Part shown: positions 42,637 to 50,318 of the stretch, piece after piece | Numbering within the stretch: position 1 is the first letter of the stretch | How the letters are laid out: the number at the start of each line of letters is the position of its first letter | The notes under the pieces: generated by a model | What the model was told of the DNA's origin: nothing | Seen by the model: only the letters and a program-made list of their open reading frames with translations | Database searches by the model: none | NCBI GenBank assembly: GCA_910578075.1 | Contig: CAJTPK010000014.1 | Location: 1-64,000 of the forward strand | Source: an uncultured Muribaculaceae bacterium | GTDB taxonomy: Bacteria; Bacteroidota; Bacteroidia; Bacteroidales; Muribaculaceae | Length of the DNA: 64,000 nucleotides | Direction of reading: 5' to 3' | Made by a program: the position numbers and the translations under genes

Positions 42637-43841
42637 ATTTTCTGGTCAAGATTTTTCCCTTTCTCCTCATGCTCGAAATTCGGGACAAATTCTTTCAATG
42701 CTTTCACCACATCCTCTTTTGTGAAGTCATCCTCACTGAATATGGCTTCCAATTTGGCAAGAAACTCATCGACATCCGAGGAAGAGCGCCTGGCGGAACT
42801 CTCGATTACCCCCAAGGAGCGGAATCTATTCATATCAAGATCCTCCCCCTCGACATAGAATTCCTCGAAATCTTTTTCACCGGTAGTGTCACTTCTGAAA
42901 TATACCACCGGCCATTCCTTCGTATCCTCAGCCATTGAAGCGGCAAACTGTTTCGCCTCCTCATCCGATCCACAAAGGCGCGGTGCATAACCCATAGCAT
43001 GCAGGAATCTATCTGCCATCGTAGAGAACCTCATCATCTTCTCCTCCCCGAGTTTTGGAAAGAACACCTCTCCGCTGCGTCCAAGAATGCAGGCAAGCAT
43101 ACATATCTGTCCGCTCTCCTCGGGCGATACGAAATAACGTCTCACATCTTCCGGTGCGGCAATAGGCTGACGCTTCATAACACGCTCCATGAAACCTGCC
43201 GGCAGCGAACCGTTTGAGAACGCCACATTGGCAAAACGTGCGGTCGTCACCTTGAACTTATCGGAATACGACATTATAAGATCCTCCATTACACGTTTGC
43301 TCGCGCCCATGATATTCACAGGATTGGCAGCTTTGTCGGTAGATACGCAGAAAAAATGGCGTGGCGGTTGCGTTTCGAGCAGATCAAGAAGACGCTTCGC
43401 CTTGACCACATTGTTTTCCAGCAATGCCTGCACCGAATTACGGTCTTTCTCAGAACGGACATGCTTGTGGGCGGAGAAGTTAGCCACTATGTCAAATCCG
43501 CCGGCTTCCCTAAAGACCCGACGGAATATTGGCGAATCGAAATCAAGTGTATATGTCACGTAATCATCCGGCACATACATACCCTCTGCGGAACGTAAGT
43601 CACGTGTAAGCTCTGCAAGACCATTCTCGTTTAGATCCACAACCGTCAGTTTTGCCGGGTGAAACGGCAATATAGCCCGTATGAATGAGGATCCTATGGA
43701 ACCGGCGCCACCGATCACAAGCACTTTCTTACCCTCTATCTCACGTTTGAGGGCATCCTTGTTATCACTTATATCATCGGCAAAAAGGGAGCGATCCCTT
43801 TCCGTCACATTCTCAGATATGAATTTATCCAAATTAAACAT
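42633..43841 (-). CDS. UDP-sugar 4,6-dehydratase-like SDR (CapD/FlaA1 family)
   Basis: A 402-residue extended SDR of the soluble polysaccharide-synthesis type (Polysacc_synt_2). The NAD site is VLVIGGAGSIGSSFIRAIL (about 40-58). The catalytic region is VSTDKAANPVNIMGASKRVMEDL, where Met replaces the usual SDR tyrosine, as in PglF/FlaA1-like dehydratases. The C-terminus is acidic. A longer frame from 43889 has an unlikely hydrophobic start; ATG 43841 gives MFNLDKFISENV and a normal N-terminus. It heads the operon with the cytidylyltransferase and oxidoreductase and is divergent from the MATE gene. It probably makes a 4-keto-6-deoxy nucleotide sugar for surface glycans. Confidence 0.87.
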   Translation of the reverse strand: MFNLDKFISENVTERDRSLFADDISDNKDALKREIEGKKVLVIGGAGSIGSSFIRAILPFHPAKLTVVDLNENGLAELTRDLRSAEGMYVPDDYVTYTLDFDSPIFRRVFREAGGFDIVANFSAHKHVRSEKDRNSVQALLENNVVKAKRLLDLLETQPPRHFFCVSTDKAANPVNIMGASKRVMEDLIMSYSDKFKVTTARFANVAFSNGSLPAGFMERVMKRQPIAAPEDVRRYFVSPEESGQICMLACILGRSGEVFFPKLGEEKMMRFSTMADRFLHAMGYAPRLCGSDEEAKQFAASMAEDTKEWPVVYFRSDTTGEKDFEEFYVEGEDLDMNRFRSLGVIESSARRSSSDVDEFLAKLEAIFSEDDFTKEDVVKALKEFVPNFEHEEKGKNLDQKM

Positions 43842-43925
43842 AATCCACAAATTTAAGTAAAAATAGCGATATTTTAAGTAAATTTGCAAGGATATTAAGA
43901 AATATAAGACACAACAGCACCCAAG

Positions 43926-45305
43926 ATGGCGACAGCAACATTGAACAATACCGACCGCCTGCGCGAATTAGGCACGGCTCCGATATGGCGTATTCTGTTG
44001 AAATACAGTCTTCCTGCAGTGGTAGGCACTGTGGTCAGCGCCATCTACAACATCATCGACTCCATTGTTATCGGCCATGCGATCGATGATCCCAACGTTG
44101 TCAGCGGTATCGCGGTCACATTCCCTGTCATGAACCTTGTGACAGCCCTCGGTATGCTTATCGGTGCCGGTGCTGCCACACGCGTCAGCATCGTGCTCGG
44201 ACAGAACGACAGGCGCATGGCTGAGACCATCCTCGGCAACTGCGTGCAGCTCACACTTATCATCGGATTTCTATACGTCGGTGCATTCTCCATCTTCATA
44301 GATCCAATCCTAAGAATGTTCGGGGCATCGCCCAACTCACTCCCCTACGCACGAGAATTTATGCTTTGGGTGCTTCCGGGATGTGTGCTTCAGAATATCA
44401 CCTTCTCCTACAACAATGTGATGCGCGCCTCAGGCTATCCGAAGAAGGCGATGTATACCAATATCCTCGGCGCTGTAATCAACGCCATCCTTGCCCCTAT
44501 CTTCCTTTTCTGGTTTGAATGGGGAATCCGTGGAGCCGCGATCGCCACCGACATAGCTATGCTGATCACCGCATTCTTTGTCATGGGACACTTCTTCAAC
44601 AAAAAGAATACTCTCCATTTTGTGAAAGGCACATTCCGTCTGCAATGGCGTGTGATAAGCAGCGTCCTCTACATCGGTATGGCTCCGTTCCTGATTAACG
44701 TTGCAGGATCCATGATCAACGCCATCATCAACAACACCCTATTCAGCTACGGAGGCGACAACGCTATCGCGGCAGTAGTGGTATTCAACCGGTTTGTCAC
44801 AATCTTTGTCTTCATCATTATCGGAATATGCCAGGGTATGCAGCCGATCATTGGCTACAACTATGGGTCAGGACGCTATACGCGTCTGTTCCGCACACTA
44901 TGGCTCGCAGCGGGAACAGCTGTAGTCATCTCCACAATCGGCAGTATCACCGGTGCGATATTCCCTCGCCAGATAGCATCAATGTTCATGCAGGATGAAA
45001 GGCAGATAGAGTGTGCGGTAAACTGCCTGCACTATACAACTATAATGTTCTGGATGGTAGGATTCCAGATTGTAGCCACCAACTTTTTCCAGGCTCTCGG
45101 CATGGCAGGAAAATCCATATTCCTATCGCTCACGCGTCAGATAATCTTCATGATTCCCATGCTCTTCCTGCTCCCCCCACATATGGGACTCAACGGAGTC
45201 TGGGCAGCCTTCCCTGTCAGCGACACCGCCGCCACAGTAGTCACAGCCCTCCTCCTCTTCTTCGAGCTCCGCAAAATCAAGAAAAGAGCCACAATCCCCG
45301 CCTAA
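43926..45305 (+). CDS. MATE family efflux transporter
   Basis: A 459-residue inner-membrane multidrug/toxic-compound exporter with about 12 transmembrane segments in two homologous halves. PIWRILLKYSLPAVVGTVVSAIYNIIDSIVIGHAI at the start and APFLINVAGSMINAIINNTLFSYGGDNAIAAVVVFNRF in the second half are typical, as is GICQGMQPIIGYNYGSGRY. A -7 box TAAATTTG (43879-43886) lies 40 bp upstream. It is a single gene, with its stop 3 bp from the convergent GH3-like gene. Confidence 0.93.
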   Translation: MATATLNNTDRLRELGTAPIWRILLKYSLPAVVGTVVSAIYNIIDSIVIGHAIDDPNVVSGIAVTFPVMNLVTALGMLIGAGAATRVSIVLGQNDRRMAETILGNCVQLTLIIGFLYVGAFSIFIDPILRMFGASPNSLPYAREFMLWVLPGCVLQNITFSYNNVMRASGYPKKAMYTNILGAVINAILAPIFLFWFEWGIRGAAIATDIAMLITAFFVMGHFFNKKNTLHFVKGTFRLQWRVISSVLYIGMAPFLINVAGSMINAIINNTLFSYGGDNAIAAVVVFNRFVTIFVFIIIGICQGMQPIIGYNYGSGRYTRLFRTLWLAAGTAVVISTIGSITGAIFPRQIASMFMQDERQIECAVNCLHYTTIMFWMVGFQIVATNFFQALGMAGKSIFLSLTRQIIFMIPMLFLLPPHMGLNGVWAAFPVSDTAATVVTALLLFFELRKIKKRATIPA

Positions 45306-45308
45306 GTT

Positions 45309-46835
45309 TTATTTCTGGATGGCGAGGACGGCATCGGCTATGCGGCGGTCGTTGGAGAGGCGTGGAATCTTGCGCTGACCACCGAGTTTGCCGTTACCGA
45401 CGGAATGCAACCATTTATCGAACACCCCGGGATGGACATCCACGATCTCCAGAGGATCAAGAAATATCGTATTGTTGCGTTTCGCATCATAGTCGGAATT
45501 AAGCTTACGCAATTCCGCATCAAGACGCTGGGCGAAATCCTTCTCATCGTCCGGTCTACAATCCCATTCAATAAGCCATTGATGCCTTCCCCGGTGATTA
45601 CCCTCTGCAAAAACTGGAGCAGCCGTATAATTGACAATCGATGCACCGGTGGCTCGACACACTTCCGCAATCGCGCGCTCCGCATTCTCTTCCATCAGCT
45701 CCTCCCCGAACGCGTTTATGAAGCATTTGGTGCGTCCGGCAATACGTATTTTCACCGGAGCGGTCGAGCATACACGCACTGTGTCACCCGTATGATAACG
45801 CCACAGACCATTGCTGGAGGTTATAAGCATTTCATACACCTCATCTTCCTGAAGATCCCATATGGGCAGCGGTTTACGCTCCGCATCCATCACCGGAATG
45901 AATTCATAGAAAATATCATTATCGATGGTGAGAAGCATAGCAGAATCCGAGGGATCATTCTGCACAGCGAAGAACCCTTCTGAAGCATTGTAATTCTCGA
46001 CATAATGCATCTTTTCAGGATCTGTAAGCAGTGCATACTCGCTACGGTATGGCTCAAACGATATCCCTCCATGAAAAAACACTTCAAGGTTTGGCCAAGC
46101 TTCCGATAATGTCTGAACGCCTCTCGCCTTCACAATCTCCTTAGCCACCGTCAGGAACCACGACGGCACTCCCGACATATTGGTGACATTCGCATCCTTG
46201 GCAGCAGCCACGAGAGCCGGCAACTTGATTTTCCAGTCGGAAAGAAGGGCTGTGCGCTTATCGGGAACACGGAACAGATTTATAACAGGATTTATTTTAC
46301 TGATAAGGGTGGCGCTAAGATCCCCTACATGAACCTTCTCAAGACCGGACAGATCAAGCTCGTTAGCGAAAGATCCTCCAAGAATCATACCCTTTCCGGA
46401 AAACAGGCGACTGTCGGGATTGGAACGAAGGTAATGAGCCACGCTGTCTGCCGCACCCTTGTAATGGCATCGGCGCAGACTATCGGAGGTGACGGGCACA
46501 TATTTGGATTTTCCACCGGATGTGCCCGACGATTGCGCGTAATTGACACACTTGCCCTTCCATAATACATTTTCCTCGCCCCGAATCATGCGCATCACAT
46601 CAGTGCGCATCATCTCGTAATCGCAGAGAGGAACGCGGCGGCAGAATTCCCCGTATGGATTTTCCATCCGTGCCATTTCTGCAAATCCATACCTTTTTCC
46701 CACCTCACATCCGGAGGCTCTATGCAGCAACGAGCGCAGCTGCGAAAGCTGCACATCCTTGCCTGAAACGCCCCACGAATCGGTACGGCGGGCGACTCTT
46801 ACGAAATATGGACGCATTATACCTGTAAAATCCAT
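45309..46835 (-). CDS. GH3-like acyl-adenylating family protein
   Basis: A 508-residue protein of the GH3 family, named after plant auxin-amido synthetases (ANL-type adenylating enzymes). The motif YAQSSGTSGGKSKYVPVTSDSL is the ATP-binding P-loop-like signature. FHGGISFEPYRSEYALL, NYNASEGFFAVQ and GLWRYHTGDTVRV follow in the usual order. Bacteroidetes carry members of this family with unknown substrates; acyl-amide or ester formation is inferred from family chemistry. It is convergent with the MATE gene and divergent from the pldA-like gene. Confidence 0.88.
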   Translation of the reverse strand: MDFTGIMRPYFVRVARRTDSWGVSGKDVQLSQLRSLLHRASGCEVGKRYGFAEMARMENPYGEFCRRVPLCDYEMMRTDVMRMIRGEENVLWKGKCVNYAQSSGTSGGKSKYVPVTSDSLRRCHYKGAADSVAHYLRSNPDSRLFSGKGMILGGSFANELDLSGLEKVHVGDLSATLISKINPVINLFRVPDKRTALLSDWKIKLPALVAAAKDANVTNMSGVPSWFLTVAKEIVKARGVQTLSEAWPNLEVFFHGGISFEPYRSEYALLTDPEKMHYVENYNASEGFFAVQNDPSDSAMLLTIDNDIFYEFIPVMDAERKPLPIWDLQEDEVYEMLITSSNGLWRYHTGDTVRVCSTAPVKIRIAGRTKCFINAFGEELMEENAERAIAEVCRATGASIVNYTAAPVFAEGNHRGRHQWLIEWDCRPDDEKDFAQRLDAELRKLNSDYDAKRNNTIFLDPLEIVDVHPGVFDKWLHSVGNGKLGGQRKIPRLSNDRRIADAVLAIQK

Positions 46836-46923
46836 GCTGCAAAATTAACAATTTTTATTAGACACACTCTAATAACATACTCCTTTATCTTCATGTTTAA
46901 TTTCATTTGTCATCTTTTTTTGA

Positions 46924-46931
46924 TAATTTTG
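46924..46931 (+). promoter_or_regulatory. -7 box upstream of the phospholipase gene
   Basis: TAATTTTG fits TAnnTTTG and lies 24 bp before the ATG at 46955. The nearest TTG (46907-46909) is only 14 bp away, so the -33 part is not convincing. Confidence 0.45.
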
Positions 46932-46954
46932 CATATCAATCGCATTAATATCTC

Positions 46955-47836
46955 ATGAATTTCCACTATAGACCACATCTCGCAGATATCGGGACAAAAA
47001 ATATACTCTCTTTTTTGATACTGATATTATCATTCTTCACCGCCGCGCAGGCAACAGCACAGATTCTGCCGGTCAGCGACCAGCGAGGCTTCACAGACTC
47101 TCTCCGAAACGAATTGATCAACGCCCCCTATTTCGGCCTGTTCAAAGATAATTATTTCACAGTGGGAACAGCCATTGGCCAGCGCCCGTCGCGCACAAAC
47201 TCCGATGTCAAGTTTCAGATCTCTATAGCCCAGCGTCTCACAAAGACAACACTTCCGGGAAATTCTTTCATATTCCTCATGTATACGCAAAAAACGTTCT
47301 GGAATATTTTTCAGGAATCAATGCCTATGAGAGACCTGAACTTCAATCCGGGAATCGGATGGTCATTTCCGTTCTTCTCAAAGGGAAGGTATGCCGGAAA
47401 GGCAACCATACTCATTGAGCATGAGAGCAACGGTCGCGACAGTATCCAGTCGAGAAGCTGGAACCGCATCACCTTTTCCGGTTCAACCATCATCGACCGC
47501 TGGCTGATGGTACATGCTAAATTCTGGATACCCATTATCGACGGTGAAAACAACCGCGACATCCTGCGCTATTGCGGTATATGCCAGGGCGGTGTTGTAG
47601 TCACCACTCCCGATAAGAAATTCGGATGGGCGCTTACGTTGGTCAAACGTATGGGCTGGAATTTCAATTTCAACACAATTTTCGAATTCAACTGGCGTAT
47701 CCACAAAAAATCCAACCAATATCTGTTTGTGCAATACTACAACGGATATGGAGAAAACCTACTCGATTACAATCAATTCCATTCCCGGCTTCGGGCCGGT
47801 ATCGTGATCAAGCCCCAGTTCTTCTCTGAATTTTAG
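46955..47836 (+). CDS. pldA: Outer-membrane phospholipase A
   Basis: A 293-residue barrel of the OMPLA family, which hydrolyses phospholipids misplaced in the outer leaflet. An N-terminal hydrophobic signal (about 17-36, ILSFLILILSFFTAAQATAQ) is present. The catalytic segment IEHESNGRDSIQSRSWNRITF contains the His-x-Ser pair and the downstream Asn of the catalytic triad in the family spacing. Alternating strands continue to the C-terminal GIVIKPQFFSEF with terminal Phe. A single gene followed after 26 bp by a glycosyltransferase. A GAGTCTGTCTCATA motif lies just after the stop (47835-47848), like the tips of the MITE-like element. Confidence 0.88.
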   Translation: MNFHYRPHLADIGTKNILSFLILILSFFTAAQATAQILPVSDQRGFTDSLRNELINAPYFGLFKDNYFTVGTAIGQRPSRTNSDVKFQISIAQRLTKTTLPGNSFIFLMYTQKTFWNIFQESMPMRDLNFNPGIGWSFPFFSKGRYAGKATILIEHESNGRDSIQSRSWNRITFSGSTIIDRWLMVHAKFWIPIIDGENNRDILRYCGICQGGVVVTTPDKKFGWALTLVKRMGWNFNFNTIFEFNWRIHKKSNQYLFVQYYNGYGENLLDYNQFHSRLRAGIVIKPQFFSEF

Positions 47837-47862
47837 AGTCTGTCTCATAGCCCGTTTAAACA

Positions 47863-49065
47863 ATGGATCTATCTATTTTACCATGGTTACTGATAGCCGG
47901 CGCGGCTATCTTCAGTCTCATCTCCCTCATCTGGCTTCTATCTCCGCTTGAGCGTGTGGGTAAGCATACTCCTCAGCCTACAGAAGCCTTGCTCACTCCC
48001 AAAGTATCAGTTATCGTATACTCCCAGGCATCTGAAGAGGAACTGATGGAATATCTTGACACCCTGTGTGCCCAGGACTATCCGGACTATGAAGTGATTG
48101 TCGTATGCGAATCCACAGCCGCGAGCAACGAGATATTATCCGAAAGTTGCGCACGACGCTACCCCAACGTATATGTCACATTCATTCCACCCGGCTCGCA
48201 CAACCTGAGTCGCCGCAAACTCGCTCTGACATTGGGAATGAAAGCCGCCAAAGGAGAGGTTGTGGTCACCACCGTCTCCAATGCGCGCATACCCTCCGAC
48301 TCCTGGCTTTCCGAGCTGATTGCACCATTCCGTGGAGAAGATTCGGAATCCATCGACATATCCATGGGATATTCCCACATGGATTACCGGCAGATGACCG
48401 GGCTCGGCAAATGGTATCGGGAATTCAACTCCACGCTTACCGATGCACAATGGATCGGATACGCACTTGGAAAGCATCCATATCGTGGCGATGGCTATAA
48501 CCTTGCTTTCCGCCGCAAAATATTTTTCGAGCATAAGGGGTATTCCCAGAGCATATATCTGCATCCCGGAGATGACGATATCTTTATCAACGAGGTTGCC
48601 ACCGACTCAAACACAGCGATGGTTCTTTCCCCGGAATCAATATTGTCGATCGAATGGGGAGATGCTTCGATACGCATGTGGAGAGCGCGTAAGGAGCAAT
48701 ATGGATTCACAGCCCGCTGGCTCCCTCGCGCGCCTTTCCGCAAGGCAGGTATTACCTCTTTCACACAATGGGCGGTTTTCCTGTTATGCATCGCAGCAAC
48801 AGGATATTCCCTTCTTGGGTTATTGTCTCCGGAACCCACGGTCACACCACTCGACATCTCGTGCATTGCCACAGCGTTGAGCATGCTTAATATATTCTGG
48901 CTTCAGGAGATTTTAATATACCGTCGGGCGGCTGCTAAACTCGAGGCCACCAAATTATGGTGGGCGCTACCCCTTTTCTGGCTCGCCAAACCGGTGCTGA
49001 ATCTCATCTTCCTGATCCGTTACCGTCGCCACCGACGACTCAACTTCACATGGCTCAGAAACTGA
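47863..49065 (+). CDS. Membrane glycosyltransferase, family 2
   Basis: A 400-residue GT-A type glycosyltransferase. An N-terminal transmembrane helix (about 5-28, LPWLLIAGAAIFSLISLIWLL) is followed by the GT2 domain: VSVIVYSQASEEELMEYLDTLCAQDYPDYEVIVV, then GYNLAFRRKIFFEHKGY and HPGDDDIFINEVA, which carries the Asp-rich acceptor/metal region. The C-terminus has two or three membrane helices (about 300-390). It probably transfers a sugar at the cytoplasmic face to a lipid or envelope glycan; substrate unknown. It follows pldA closely and precedes mrp. Confidence 0.85.
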   Translation: MDLSILPWLLIAGAAIFSLISLIWLLSPLERVGKHTPQPTEALLTPKVSVIVYSQASEEELMEYLDTLCAQDYPDYEVIVVCESTAASNEILSESCARRYPNVYVTFIPPGSHNLSRRKLALTLGMKAAKGEVVVTTVSNARIPSDSWLSELIAPFRGEDSESIDISMGYSHMDYRQMTGLGKWYREFNSTLTDAQWIGYALGKHPYRGDGYNLAFRRKIFFEHKGYSQSIYLHPGDDDIFINEVATDSNTAMVLSPESILSIEWGDASIRMWRARKEQYGFTARWLPRAPFRKAGITSFTQWAVFLLCIAATGYSLLGLLSPEPTVTPLDISCIATALSMLNIFWLQEILIYRRAAAKLEATKLWWALPLFWLAKPVLNLIFLIRYRRHRRLNFTWLRN

Positions 49066-49123
49066 CCGGCAATATAAATTGTTTACAAATTGACTGATCT
49101 TAAAACAAATAATCAAATTACAT

Positions 49124-50239
49124 ATGACCCTATATCCCAATCTCATACTCGATGCCCTGAAAAGCGTAAGATATCCGGGCAACGGCAAAAGCCTTGCCGA
49201 CAACAATATGATAGAGGATGACATCCGTATCGACGGAAACAAAGTTTCATTCTCGCTGATATTCGACAAACCTACAGACCCGTTCATCCGCTCTGTAGTG
49301 CGTGCAGCGGAGGCTGCCATAGCTTCCGGCATATCGCCCGATGTTGATGCCACCATCAACGTCAAGACACGCGTTGCTGCGCCTCAGCAGAAACCGGCTG
49401 TTCTGCCGGGAGTAAAGAATATAGTTGGTGTCAGCTCAGGCAAAGGTGGTGTCGGTAAATCAACAGTCGCCGCGAACCTTGCCGTAGCCTTGGCTGCCAA
49501 AGGTTATAAAGTCGGTCTTCTTGATGCCGATATTTTCGGACCCTCCATGCCTAAAATGTTCGGAGTTGAGGACGAACAACTGTATATGGTGCATAAGGAA
49601 GACCGCGACTGGATTGAACCTATCGAGAAATACGGAGTGAAAATGCTATCCATCGGTTTTCTTGTCGACAAAGAGAAGCCAGTGCTGTGGCGCGGTGGCA
49701 TGGCAAGCAACGCCCTGAAACAACTTATCACAGACGCCTGGTGGGGCGACCTTGACTATTTCCTCATTGACATGCCCCCGGGAACCAGCGACATCCACCT
49801 CACTCTCGTGCAGACACTACCGATTACCGGGGTCGTGGTTGTCAGCACTCCGCAGGAGGTTGCACTCGCCGATGCGCGCAAAGGTATCGCGATGTTTACC
49901 GGAGATGCGGTCAATGTGCCGATTCTCGGTCTTGTGGAGAACATGGCATGGTTCACGCCTGAGAAACATCCCGACGAGCGATATTATATATTCGGAGAAG
50001 GGGGTGCGGTAAAACTCGCGGAGCAACAGGGTGTGAAACTGCTGGCGCAGATCCCGCTGGTAATGGATATACGCGCCCATGCCGATGATGGAGCACCTGT
50101 AGCTACAGAACTCGAATCAAATCCGGATACTGCGAACGCAGAGGCAAAGGCATTCGGCACACTTGCCGACAACGTGATAACGGCAGTGCAGGAGCGAAAT
50201 TCAACCCTGCCCCCGACAACAAAAGTGGAGACGCATTAA
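49124..50239 (+). CDS. Mrp/NBP35-type iron-sulfur cluster carrier ATPase
   Basis: A 371-residue P-loop NTPase (Mrp/ApbC family) that carries and delivers Fe-S clusters. The N-terminal MIP18/DUF59-like domain (1-90) is followed by deviant Walker A VSSGKGGVGKSTVAANLA (about 103-120), the GLLDADIFGPSMPKMFG segment and YFLIDMPPGTSDIHLTLVQ. The CxxC motif usual in many Mrp proteins is not visible; at that region it reads NMAWFTPEKHPDERYYIFGEGG, a form I associate with Bacteroidetes members. The stop codon lies inside the stem of the downstream terminator. Confidence 0.92.
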   Translation: MTLYPNLILDALKSVRYPGNGKSLADNNMIEDDIRIDGNKVSFSLIFDKPTDPFIRSVVRAAEAAIASGISPDVDATINVKTRVAAPQQKPAVLPGVKNIVGVSSGKGGVGKSTVAANLAVALAAKGYKVGLLDADIFGPSMPKMFGVEDEQLYMVHKEDRDWIEPIEKYGVKMLSIGFLVDKEKPVLWRGGMASNALKQLITDAWWGDLDYFLIDMPPGTSDIHLTLVQTLPITGVVVVSTPQEVALADARKGIAMFTGDAVNVPILGLVENMAWFTPEKHPDERYYIFGEGGAVKLAEQQGVKLLAQIPLVMDIRAHADDGAPVATELESNPDTANAEAKAFGTLADNVITAVQERNSTLPPTTKVETH

Positions 50240-50260
50240 TGCGTCTCCACTCCTCTTTTT
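50224..50260 (+). terminator. Terminator overlapping the mrp stop codon
   Basis: AGTGGAGACGCAT (50224-50236) and ATGCGTCTCCACT (50239-50251) form a near-perfect palindrome, followed by CCTCTTTTT. The TAA stop of mrp (50237-50239) is in the loop. Confidence 0.85.
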
Positions 50261-50318
50261 AACCTATATACCAACCTTATTATACCTTCTTTTACTTTTA
50301 TAATACCTTCTATTATAC

